From Rhodanobacter sp. (lineage in GTDB: Bacteria > Pseudomonadota > Gammaproteobacteria > Xanthomonadales > Rhodanobacteraceae): a stretch of 7,298 bases of DNA. The position numbers and the translations under genes are program-made. Below the pieces are notes generated by a model, which searched no databases, was not told where the DNA came from, and worked only from the letters and a program-made list of their open reading frames with translations. Positions 1-5,152 of the stretch are shown one piece after another; within the stretch, counting starts at the first letter, position 1, and every line of letters starts with the position of its first letter. The DNA lies in assembly GCA_026193555.1 (NCBI GenBank), contig JAPHUU010000407.1, forward strand, positions 1 through 7,298, given 5' to 3'.

Positions 1-112
1 AGGTTCTTCACGGATTACCGGCGAAGGCGCCGCTGAGGATTCCCGACGCGCTGGCGTACCGGTCAAAGCCCTGATTGAGGAAGACCTCTCGTTCGGCTGC
101 TGCAACGGTGGC

Positions 113-478
113 GTGGTTGCGCGCCACCGACGCACAGGCACCGCGTGGCGGCGTTACAAGCCGTGTCTGGTCGGCCACGGAAATTACGTGCTGCGCTGCC
201 ATCGCTACACCGACCCGAACCCGGTCCGTGCGCGCATGACCGACGATGCCACCCAATTTCCCTGGCCAAGCGCAGCAGTGCGCTGCGCCACGCATCACGA
301 TTCGTTACTCACACCGCATCCCGCCTACATCGAGCTCGGCCATGACGATGGGAGTCGCGGTACCGCCTGTCGTGCCCGCCGGCACGAAACTCTTTCGGAC
401 GACGATCTCCGGTCCTTATCCCATCGAGTGGTCCCTACCCCTTTGTTCGCGACGCGCAGGGGCTTAATCATTCCGTGA
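113..478 (+). pseudogene. Decayed REP-associated/IS200-like (Y1) transposase remnant
   Basis: The encoded peptide keeps the C-terminal half of the Y1/RAYT transposase family. RTGTAWRRYKPCLV corresponds to the usual RTGTLWEGRYKSCLV-type segment, CHRYTDPNPVRARM to CYRYIELNPVRARM, FPWPS to YPWSS, and LLTPHPAYIELG to LLTPHPLYLALG. The later HETLSDDDLRSL also fits the family's tail. The frame is open leftwards to the window edge, but residues encoded before about position 122 do not resemble the family, and the metal-binding HUH motif (normally NHVHLL or similar) is not seen in any plus frame. Conserved helix positions carry unusual residues, such as proline in TDPNPV. I infer an inactive relic with an internal deletion or frameshift; 113 is only the first in-frame GTG after the odd segment, not an established start. 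Family membership rests on recalled motifs. Confidence 0.68.
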
Positions 479-487
479 TCTGCAGAT
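478..487. promoter_or_regulatory. 10-bp perfect palindrome upstream of the DUF1428 gene
   Basis: ATCTGCAGAT reads the same on both strands and lies about 64 bases before the DUF1428 start codon. It overlaps the last base of the transposase remnant. It could be a small operator, but 10 bp of symmetry can arise by chance and no promoter hexamers are clear around it. Confidence 0.2.
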
Positions 488-517
488 AACCACCCGGCGT
501 TCACACTGCGGTGCCCA

Positions 518-533
518 GCCCCGGGTTCGGGGC
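518..533 (+). promoter_or_regulatory. Leader hairpin just before the DUF1428 ribosome binding site
   Basis: GCCCCG-GGTT-CGGGGC forms a perfect 6-bp all-GC stem with a 4-base loop. It ends 7 bases before the GGAG ribosome binding site at 541-544. It may be a 5' stabilising or attenuating structure, or a leftover terminator or REP-like element from the adjacent transposase remnant. The base pairing is seen; any function is inferred. Confidence 0.35.
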
Positions 534-550
534 GATGACAGGAGAGCGAG

Positions 551-994
551 ATGTCCTACATCGATGGCGTCGTACTTGCAGTTCCCACCGCCAACAAGAC
601 GAAATTCATCAGCCAGGCCAACGACAACGATGCCGTGTTCATCGAACACGGCGCCACCCGCGTGCTGGAGTGCTGGGGCGATGACGTGCCGACCGGCAAA
701 GAGACGGATTTCCGCCGCGCCGTGCAGGCCAGGGACGACGAGACCGTGGTGTTCTCGTGGGTCGAATGGCCCGACAAGAAGACCCGTGACGCCGGCATGG
801 CCAAGGTCATGAAAGATCCGCGGATGAACATGGAAACCCACCCGATGCCGTTCGATGGCAAGCGCATGATCTTTGGCGGCTTTTCCCCGGTGATCGAACT
901 CAGCGCGGACGCCCACCAGCATCACCTGCTGGCCGGCGCGTCGTCGCGCACCCGCGAAAGCAGCACTGGCAAGCACCGCCCCGCGAAGCATTGA
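551..994 (+). CDS. DUF1428 (YbaA-like) family protein
   Basis: The 147-residue product belongs to the DUF1428 family, small soluble proteins of the dimeric alpha-beta barrel kind with no established reaction. Residues 1-117 carry the family pattern: MSYIDGVVLAVP at the start, ECWGDDVPTGK (40-50), a DETVVFSW strand (63-70), a KVMKDPRM segment (85-92) and the near-invariant MPFDGKRMIFGGF (99-111) ending in VIEL. The start is firm: GGAG at 541-544 sits 6 bases before ATG. Family members usually end near residue 117; this one continues for 30 residues rich in His, Ser and Arg (902-991), with no recognisable fold, which may be a readthrough extension. The gene stands alone, bounded by a transposase remnant on the left and a hairpin-rich gap on the right. 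I am confident of the family but not of the cellular role. Confidence 0.88.
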   Translation: MSYIDGVVLAVPTANKTKFISQANDNDAVFIEHGATRVLECWGDDVPTGKETDFRRAVQARDDETVVFSWVEWPDKKTRDAGMAKVMKDPRMNMETHPMPFDGKRMIFGGFSPVIELSADAHQHHLLAGASSRTRESSTGKHRPAKH

Positions 995-1010
995 TCCGGG
1001 TCGGCAGACG

Positions 1011-1047
1011 GGTGCGGCACACTCCGACGAGGGGCAGTTGCCGCACC
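1011..1047 (+). terminator. Hairpin after the DUF1428 gene, candidate terminator
   Basis: GGTGCGGCA (1011-1019) pairs perfectly with TGCCGCACC (1039-1047). The 19-base loop holds a weaker inner stem (CTCC 1022-1025 with GGGG 1031-1034). It begins 17 bases after the DUF1428 stop codon. No U-run follows, so it may act as a 3' end stabiliser or a Rho-associated structure rather than a classical intrinsic terminator. Confidence 0.45.
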
Positions 1048-1127
1048 GGTCTTGGATCGCCGTCGGGTGCATCGGCGCTTCCGGACCGAAGCGATCGCGG
1101 TATGGTCGTCTCCGCCCGCGTGGGTCT

Positions 1128-1185
1128 GCCGCGTGTCTGATCAAACCGTGGAGTCAGCAGACACGCGGCGTCAGGGTCGATTTTT
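1128..1185 (+). terminator. 12-bp perfect inverted repeat followed by a T5 run
   Basis: GCCGCGTGTCTG (1128-1139) pairs without mismatch with CAGACACGCGGC (1158-1169) across an 18-base loop. TTTTT follows at 1181-1185, 11 bases beyond the stem. The U-run is farther off than in a standard intrinsic terminator, so termination is uncertain. A REP-like element or an sRNA 3' end are alternatives. Confidence 0.4.
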
Positions 1186-1274
1186 CTGAAGAGCCAGCGT
1201 GGATCCGGGCCTTGCCCCCATCCGCGCCAGTCGCACACCACACCCGTATCCGGGTCAGAGCCGCTTGCGAGCAA

Positions 1275-1304
1275 GAACGGCGCGGTGTTCCCACTGCGCC
1301 GTTC
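1275..1304. terminator. 13-bp stem with tetraloop downstream of the fur-side pseudogene
   Basis: GAACGGCGCGGTG (1275-1287) pairs with CACTGCGCCGTTC (1292-1304) with one G-T wobble, closed by the four-base loop TTCC. It lies 26 bases past the inferred ancestral stop of the minus-strand lipoprotein-like remnant. Read on the minus strand, the stem ends in GTTC followed by TTGC, a weak U tract. The most likely role is a terminator for the fur transcript, possibly bidirectional. Confidence 0.5.
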
Positions 1305-1330
1305 CTGTGAGTGGGTCCGATCCCCGGCTG

Positions 1331-1620
1331 TCAGTGAAACCCGGCCAGCAGCTCATCATCACGGGATCCATCTTCGCCTTGGTGCCGCGCCACTTGCCCA
1401 TGTCGAAGCCACCCTTGCCGTTGAGGTGATAGGAGGCCGAGGCGACGAGCCAGCCGTGTTCGGTGATGCGGATTTCAGCATGGGACAAACAGGGCTTGAA
1501 GTCCCAGGCGCGCAGTGCGGTGTAGTCGGCGACGTATTCGCACGACGGCGGCAGGTCGTGATCGAAAAGTTCCGCCGCATGCAGCGGGCGATTTCGACAA
1601 GCTCGATGCCGCCCGGTCAA
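1331..1620 (-). pseudogene. Truncated, frameshifted small lipoprotein-like gene (Sbal_3080-like)
   Basis: The minus strand encodes a protein-like segment: SCEYVADYTALRAWDF, then LSHAEIRITEHG, then SASYHLNGKGGFDMGKW and GTKAKMDPV. This pattern (Cys-x-Tyr, Tyr-Thr-x-x-x-x-Trp-Asp, a strand pair, then a Gly-rich turn) recalls the C-terminal domain of small Sbal_3080-type lipoproteins, which I know only by memory. Two defects are visible. The N-terminal half with its signal peptide and lipobox is missing: the frame begins right after the fur stop codon, in the same frame, with no ATG and no ribosome binding site. Near 1355-1362 the frame also breaks. One base inserted there would restore DELLAGFH and a TGA at 1333-1331, a credible native end. 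As it stands, the frame runs into GC-rich spacer sequence to about 1255. I infer a decaying gene cotranscribed behind fur. Confidence 0.5.
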
Positions 1621-1626
1621 CGCGAT

Positions 1627-2049
1627 TCAGGTCTTGTGCGGACGCTTGCTCGGTCGCACGTAGAGCACCAGGCTGTGATCCTCGATCACGTATCCGTGCC
1701 GCGCGGCAATATCGTGCTGCAGGCGTTCGATTTCCTCGCTGACGAACTCAATCACTTTTCCGCTGTCCACATCAATCATGTGGTCATGATGTTTGCCGCG
1801 ATCGAGTTCGTAGACCGCTTGGCCGCCCTCGAAATTGTGCTTGACGATGATGCCTGCTGCCTCAAACTGGGTCAGCACGCGGTATACCGTCGCCAGGCCG
1901 ATATCTTCCTGGTGGGCAAGCAGGCTCTTGTAGACATCTTCGGCAGTAAGGTGCTTTACACCCTCCTCGTCGAAGATCTGCAGGATGCGCATGCGCGGAT
2001 GTGTCACCTTGAGGCCGACCCGGCGCAGTTCTCTGGTTTCCTGTTCCAT
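1627..2049 (-). CDS. fur: Ferric uptake regulator Fur
   Basis: This 140-residue protein is the iron-sensing transcriptional repressor Fur, a dimer that binds operator DNA when loaded with ferrous iron. The winged-helix DNA-binding domain (about 1-83) has GLKVTHPRMRIL and the recognition helix in GLATVYRVL (51-59). The dimerisation and metal domain follows. Metal ligands align with E. coli numbering without gaps: His33, Glu81, His87, His88, Asp89, His90, Glu108 and His125 are all present. The structural CxxC pair of E. coli Fur is absent, with Asp93 and Ser96 in its place, and the protein contains no cysteine at all. Upstream of the ATG is only a weak GGGGTGG-type ribosome binding site. It diverges from bamE, as in Xanthomonas and Pseudomonas. 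Downstream lies a decayed lipoprotein-like gene rather than an intact partner. Confidence 0.97.
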   Translation of the reverse strand: MEQETRELRRVGLKVTHPRMRILQIFDEEGVKHLTAEDVYKSLLAHQEDIGLATVYRVLTQFEAAGIIVKHNFEGGQAVYELDRGKHHDHMIDVDSGKVIEFVSEEIERLQHDIAARHGYVIEDHSLVLYVRPSKRPHKT

Positions 2050-2085
2050 AAGTCCACCCCACGCACACGGTGCTGCAAGGCCTGT

Positions 2086-2095
2086 AGTGTATCAT
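2086..2095. promoter_or_regulatory. Overlapping divergent -10 elements for fur and bamE
   Basis: In the 77-bp spacer between the two start codons, the plus strand has TATCAT (2090-2095), one base from the TATAAT consensus. The minus strand has TGATACACT (complement of 2086-2094), an extended -10 with TG one base before TACACT. The two elements share bases, so RNA polymerase could probably not occupy both at once. No good -35 hexamer is visible for either. Overlapping fur and omlA (bamE) promoters are described in related bacteria. The exact positions here are my inference. Confidence 0.42.
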
Positions 2096-2126
2096 CCGAC
2101 CCCTTCACGATCCGGACGCAACACGC

Positions 2127-2588
2127 ATGCAAAAGCTGATCACTCTGCTGGCTTTCACCCTGCTGGCGCTATCGACAGCAGGCTGTCACCTGGTCTACAA
2201 GCCCGACGTGCAGCAGGGCAACCTCCTCAGCAAGGCCCTGGTCGGTCAGCTGAAGCCGGGCATGACCAAACGGCAGGTGGTGGTGCTGATGGGGGCGCCG
2301 TCGGTCAGCACTCCATTCGACCAGAGTCGCTGGGACTATGTCCAAACCCGGCAGCATCGCGGCGGCCCGATCACGGTCCGCACCTTCACGCTGACATTCA
2401 ACAACGACACCCTGGTGCGTACCGAAGGCGATTTCTTCGCGCAGGATGCCACCGAGATGGTGAAGGATGCCAAGAAATATCACGCCAGCTATCCGACAAC
2501 TGAAACCGAAGGCGACAAGAGCAAGGGCCCGGACGACAAGAAGGATGGCGGGCTCGGCGGCGGCGCCGACGGTGGCAGCGGCAACTGA
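2127..2588 (+). CDS. bamE: Outer membrane assembly lipoprotein BamE (OmlA/SmpA)
   Basis: BamE is a small outer-membrane lipoprotein of the BAM complex, which folds beta-barrel proteins into the outer membrane. The 153-residue product begins with a lipoprotein signal peptide: charged MQK, a hydrophobic stretch, then STAGC with the acylated cysteine at residue 20. The mature part shows family signatures: VYKPDVQQGNLL (23-34), LKPGMTKRQV (42-51), LMGAPSVSTPFD (54-65), RWDYV (68-72) and TFTLTF (86-91). The fold ends near residue 105. About 48 residues follow, first Lys/Asp-rich and then the Gly-rich GGLGGGADGG, a low-complexity tail longer than in E. coli BamE (113 residues). Only a weak GGAC-type ribosome binding site precedes the ATG. 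It diverges from fur and converges on rnfH. Confidence 0.95.
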   Translation: MQKLITLLAFTLLALSTAGCHLVYKPDVQQGNLLSKALVGQLKPGMTKRQVVVLMGAPSVSTPFDQSRWDYVQTRQHRGGPITVRTFTLTFNNDTLVRTEGDFFAQDATEMVKDAKKYHASYPTTETEGDKSKGPDDKKDGGLGGGADGGSGN

Positions 2589-2594
2589 TCGAAG

Positions 2595-2609
2595 CGCAGC
2601 CGGCCTGCG
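2595..2609. terminator. Short hairpin between convergent bamE and rnfH
   Basis: CGCAG (2595-2599) pairs with CTGCG (2605-2609) across CCGGC, inside the 24-bp gap between the two stop codons. A stronger stem, GGCGCGC/GCGCGCC (2625-2631 and 2637-2643), lies within the last codons of rnfH and could also stop transcripts running rightwards from bamE. Neither has a U-run, so this is a tentative bidirectional terminator region. Confidence 0.33.
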
Positions 2610-2612
2610 GAA

Positions 2613-2897
2613 TCAGCTCCCGCGGGCGCGCTTTCGGCGCGCCTCCATCGGGTCCAGCGACAAGGCCCGGTAGATCTCGATGCGATCGCCGTCCTTAACC
2701 AGGTGATCCGGCGTGACCTTGCGTGAAAAGATGCCGAGCCGTGCCGGGTTCGGCAGATTTCCGGATTGCGCATCGGCAATGCCCGCAACTTCGATCGCCT
2801 GCATCACCGTGCTGCCGCAGGGCAGCTCGATTCGGCGCACGACCTGCCTGCAGGCGTCTGCACAAACCACCTCCACCTTGATCATGCGCTCAGCCAT
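2613..2897 (-). CDS. rnfH: RnfH family ubiquitin-like protein (RatB)
   Basis: The 94-residue protein matches the RnfH (UPF0125) family, small beta-grasp proteins related to ubiquitin and ThiS/MoaD, encoded beside ratA across gamma- and betaproteobacteria. Signatures are the first strand IKVEVVCA (6-13), the hydrophobic QAIEVAGI (33-40), LGIFSRKVTPDHLVKDGDR (54-72), and the near-invariant IEIYRALSLDPMEARRKRA (73-91). Its biochemical role is unsettled: it has been proposed as an antitoxin to RatA (hence RatB) and is named for occasional linkage to rnf genes, with no rnf genes here. The chosen ATG overlaps the ratA stop codon by 8 bases (ATGGCTGA), which suggests translational coupling. An alternative ATG at 2885 would give MIKVEVV and remove the overlap. 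Confidence 0.93.
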   Translation of the reverse strand: MAERMIKVEVVCADACRQVVRRIELPCGSTVMQAIEVAGIADAQSGNLPNPARLGIFSRKVTPDHLVKDGDRIEIYRALSLDPMEARRKRARGS

Positions 2898-3321
2898 ACA
2901 CGCGCGCCGCCTCGCGACAAAAATCGTCGACCATGCGGCTGGCCAACCCCTGGAAACCCAATTTCAGCGCACTGCCGCCGAGCCGACCGGCGTATTCGAA
3001 GTCCAGCGCAAACACGATCTTGCAACCGGTGTCACCGAGGGCGATGAAGTCCCACACACCCTCAAGCCGGCGGAACGGGCCATCGACCAGATTCATCTGC
3101 AGGCGCCGCGGCGGCTCGACCACATTGCGCGTGGTGAAGCTCTGGCGAAAACCGGCGAACTTGAGATCCAGCCGTGCCACCAGCGCATCCGGCTGACGCT
3201 CGACAATCTCGGCACCGACACACCAGGGGAAGCGCTTTGGGTATGCTTCAACCTCATTGACCAGGTCGAACATCTGCGCCGGAGAGTATTTCACCAAGGC
3301 GCTACGGCGGATTTCGATCAC
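2890..3321 (-). CDS. ratA: Ribosome association toxin RatA (Coq10/START-like)
   Basis: The 143-residue protein belongs to the RatA/PasT branch of the SRPBCC (START-like) fold, related to ubiquinone-binding Coq10. E. coli RatA has been reported to bind the 50S subunit and block 70S formation. Family signatures are [20 protein letters not shown] (5-24), AYPKRFPWC (26-34), [10 protein letters not shown] (62-71), [16 protein letters not shown] (75-90), and the C-terminal helix with [22 protein letters not shown]. The start is a GTG, not ATG: an AAAGAGG ribosome binding site ends 5 bases before it, and an in-frame TGA lies just upstream, so translation cannot begin earlier in this frame. It leads a two-gene unit with rnfH and is divergent from smpB, the same arrangement as in E. 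coli. Confidence 0.95.
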   Translation of the reverse strand: MIEIRRSALVKYSPAQMFDLVNEVEAYPKRFPWCVGAEIVERQPDALVARLDLKFAGFRQSFTTRNVVEPPRRLQMNLVDGPFRRLEGVWDFIALGDTGCKIVFALDFEYAGRLGGSALKLGFQGLASRMVDDFCREAARVYG

Positions 3322-3344
3322 GGCAGCCTCTTTACATCACGCAT

Positions 3345-3370
3345 GGTTCAGCCCGATATGCGGCCGAACC
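3345..3370. promoter_or_regulatory. Imperfect 26-bp inverted repeat between ratA and smpB
   Basis: GGTTCAGCC (3345-3353) faces GGCCGAACC (3362-3370), a 9-bp dyad with one mismatch around an 8-base centre. It sits in the middle of the 83-bp divergent spacer. TTTACA at 3331-3336 could be a -35 for smpB; 17 bases later is CGATAT, a poor -10 that would lie in the dyad centre. This could be an operator controlling one or both genes. The symmetry is seen; the role is inferred. Confidence 0.33.
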
Positions 3371-3404
3371 GGCATCAGGGCAACTAGGCCCGAGTTTAAC
3401 GGAC

Positions 3405-3902
3405 ATGGCCAAAGGCAAGGACAAGGACAAGGACACCAAGGGCGGCGGCACCATCGCGCTCAACAAGCGTGCCCGTTTCGAGTACGCCATCGACCAGCGC
3501 TACGAGGCCGGCATCGCCTTGCAGGGCTGGGAGCTGAAGGCATTGCGTGCGGGCCGAATCAACTTCGGCGAGAGTTACGCTGTCGTCAGGAACAACGAGA
3601 TCTACCTGTTCGGCGCCTCGATCCCGCCCCTGATCAGCGCCTCGACCCACGTTGTCGCCGAGGATCGGCGCACCCGCAAGCTGCTGCTGCACCGCAAGGA
3701 GATCGACCAGTTGGTCGGAGCGGTCGAGCGCAAGGGCTACACCCTGGTACCCACCGCGATGTACTGGAAGGGCAACAAGGTCAAGGTCGAGATCGGCCTC
3801 GCCCGCGGCAAGCAGGAACACGATAAGCGCAACACCGAGAAACAGCGTGACTGGCAGATCGAAAAACAGCGCACCATGCGTTCGCACAATCGGGCCGGCT
3901 AG
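3405..3902 (+). CDS. smpB: SsrA (tmRNA)-binding protein SmpB
   Basis: SmpB binds tmRNA, carries it to stalled ribosomes and starts trans-translation. The 165-residue protein has the OB-fold core with [10 protein letters not shown] (20-29), [17 protein letters not shown] (34-50), EIYLFGASI (65-73), [18 protein letters not shown] (80-97), [21 protein letters not shown] (111-131), and [19 protein letters not shown] (132-150). The basic C-terminal tail is the part known to probe the empty mRNA channel. The N-terminus has an added Lys/Asp run, [15 protein letters not shown], encoded by three tandem AAGGAC units (3417-3434). The ribosome binding site is weak (CGGA just before ATG). No ssrA gene follows it: the next 211 bases are too short for one and lead to convergent murB. 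Confidence 0.98.
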   Translation: MAKGKDKDKDTKGGGTIALNKRARFEYAIDQRYEAGIALQGWELKALRAGRINFGESYAVVRNNEIYLFGASIPPLISASTHVVAEDRRTRKLLLHRKEIDQLVGAVERKGYTLVPTAMYWKGNKVKVEIGLARGKQEHDKRNTEKQRDWQIEKQRTMRSHNRAG

Positions 3903-4113
3903 GTCGCGCTTCCTGCGCTGGCGCGGATGGCGCGCCCACGGGCGGGCAAGGAATAACTCCACGGGTACCGCGCGACCGAGGCGCGACCGAGCGTTGGATC
4001 GCAAGGTGGCTGTGTGGCCAGCAACACCCGCCCTCTTCCCCAAAGGAGACTTCCTGCGGTAGCGTCCCGCCCCCTGCATCGCTGGAAAGTGAGGGGCAAG
4101 CGGCGACAGCAGC
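3903..4113. other. Convergent smpB/murB spacer with terminator-like repeats
   Basis: This 211-bp gap separates two convergent stop codons and holds no credible gene. At 3920-3936, GGCGCG pairs with CGCGCC across GATGG, 17 bases after the smpB stop, a possible terminator without a U-run. At 3970-3991 the 11-mer GCGCGACCGAG occurs twice in perfect tandem. GCCCC and GGGGC near 4068-4098 could form a weak stem for murB transcripts. I see no promoter or RNA gene. Confidence 0.5.
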
Positions 4114-5142
4114 TCAGTCCGCCCCGATCACCACCGGCTCCGGCTCCAGCAGCACCTCGAACCTCTCCCGTATCCCCTGCATCACCCGCTGCGCCAGAGC
4201 CCACAGCTGCGGCCCGCTGGCCTGGCCGTGATTGACCAGCACCAGTGCATGCCGGTTGGAAATGCCGGCATCGCCTTCGCGCAGGCCCTTGAAGCCGGCG
4301 GCCTCGATCATCCAGGCGGCGGAGAGCTTGCAGCGGCCATCGGGCTGGGGCCAGACCGGCAGTTCGGGATGGGCGTGCTTCAGCCGCGCCGCCATGGCAG
4401 CATCGACGATCGGGTTCTTGAAGAAGCTGCCGGCGTTGCCGATCACCGCCGGGTCGGGCAGCTTGCGGGTGCGCAGATGCACCACCGCCTCGGCCACATG
4501 GAACGGCGCAGGCTTGTCCACACCCATGCGGCGCAGCTCCTCGTCGATGCCTGCGTAGTCAGTGCGCAGCGGTCGGCTGCGTGGCAGCACGAAGCGCACG
4601 GCGGTGACAATGTAGCGGCCGGGTTGGTGCTTGAACAGCGAGTCACGATAGGCGAACGCGCAAGTGGCGTGATCCAGCGTCACCACGCAGCGTTCACGCA
4701 CGTCCCATGCTTCGACACTCTCGACGAATTCGGCCACTTCGCAGCCGTAGGCACCGATGTTCTGGATTGGCGCGGCGCCGACCGTACCAGGGATCAGGAT
4801 CAGGTTTTCCAGGCCGGCGTAGCCATGCCCCAGGGTCCAGCGCACGAAGTCGTCCCAGCGCTCGCCGGCGGCGACCGCGATGTGGGCGCTGTCACCGTCG
4901 CTTTCCACCTGTACCCCGCGGGTAGCCATGATCAGCACGGTGCCTTCGAAGTCGCCGGTGAACAGTACGTTGCTGCCCTCGCCCAGCACTTGCAGGCGGC
5001 CACTTCGCACGGCGGGAAAGTCCAGCAGTTCAGGCAACTTCGCGGCGTCGCGAATTTCCGCCAGCATGGCGGCACGCGCCGCCACGCGCAGCGTATTGCG
5101 GTGCGCCAGCGGGGCATTGTCGCTGAGCGTGTAGCCGCCCAT
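4114..5142 (-). CDS. murB: UDP-N-acetylenolpyruvoylglucosamine reductase MurB
   Basis: MurB is the cytoplasmic FAD enzyme that uses NADPH to reduce UDP-GlcNAc-enolpyruvate to UDP-MurNAc, the second committed step of peptidoglycan synthesis. With the start at 5142 the product has 342 residues, the same length as E. coli MurB. FAD-binding segments are GEGSNVL (54-60), ENLILIPGTVGAAPIQNIGA (112-131) and YRDSLFK (165-171). Catalytic residues are visible as Arg166, Ser239 in GNAGSFFKNP and Glu335 in LEPEP; the long substrate-domain insert marks type I. An in-frame ATG at 5163 and a longer open frame to 5214 run into pyrD and lack family residues. The chosen ATG has GAGG 8 bases upstream (complement of 5151-5154), and that site contains part of the pyrD stop codon, so murB is likely coupled to pyrD. 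Confidence 0.97.
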   Translation of the reverse strand: MGGYTLSDNAPLAHRNTLRVAARAAMLAEIRDAAKLPELLDFPAVRSGRLQVLGEGSNVLFTGDFEGTVLIMATRGVQVESDGDSAHIAVAAGERWDDFVRWTLGHGYAGLENLILIPGTVGAAPIQNIGAYGCEVAEFVESVEAWDVRERCVVTLDHATCAFAYRDSLFKHQPGRYIVTAVRFVLPRSRPLRTDYAGIDEELRRMGVDKPAPFHVAEAVVHLRTRKLPDPAVIGNAGSFFKNPIVDAAMAARLKHAHPELPVWPQPDGRCKLSAAWMIEAAGFKGLREGDAGISNRHALVLVNHGQASGPQLWALAQRVMQGIRERFEVLLEPEPVVIGAD

Positions 5143-5152
5143 GTCCACGGCC

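Larger units (their letters stand above)
995..1330. other. 336-bp gene-free gap rich in inverted repeats
   Basis: No reading frame here resembles a protein family. The gap instead holds a series of inverted repeats: strong ones at 1011-1047, 1128-1169 and 1275-1304, an imperfect one at 1047-1088 (CGGTC and CGCCG pairing with GGACCG and CGGCG across a 10-base loop), and a small one at 1242-1255 (ACCCG/CGGGT). The 9-mer ATCCGGGTC occurs at 994-1002 and 1248-1256, with a one-base variant at 1203-1211. The palindrome GCGATCGC is at 1091-1098. This may be a cluster of terminators or REP-like repeats, or a structured RNA. I see no clear promoter. Confidence 0.6.

Noticed and set aside
464..1144. 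Long minus-strand open frame opposite the DUF1428 gene
   Set aside because: It lies antisense to a well-recognised gene and has no family-like residues; GC-rich DNA readily keeps such frames open.
2050..2126. Fur box in the fur/bamE spacer
   Set aside because: No stretch resembles the AT-rich GATAATGATAATCATTATC-type 19-mer.
1285..2139. 284-codon plus-strand open frame across fur
   Set aside because: It is antisense to fur and the lipoprotein-like remnant, which show clear family motifs on the minus strand.
3396..4079. 227-codon minus-strand open frame opposite smpB
   Set aside because: It is antisense to smpB and extends into the spacer, with no family resemblance.
3903..4113. Possible ssrA (tmRNA) gene after smpB
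   Set aside because: The gap is only 211 bp against about 350 expected, and I see no tRNA-like ends or tag-coding frame.
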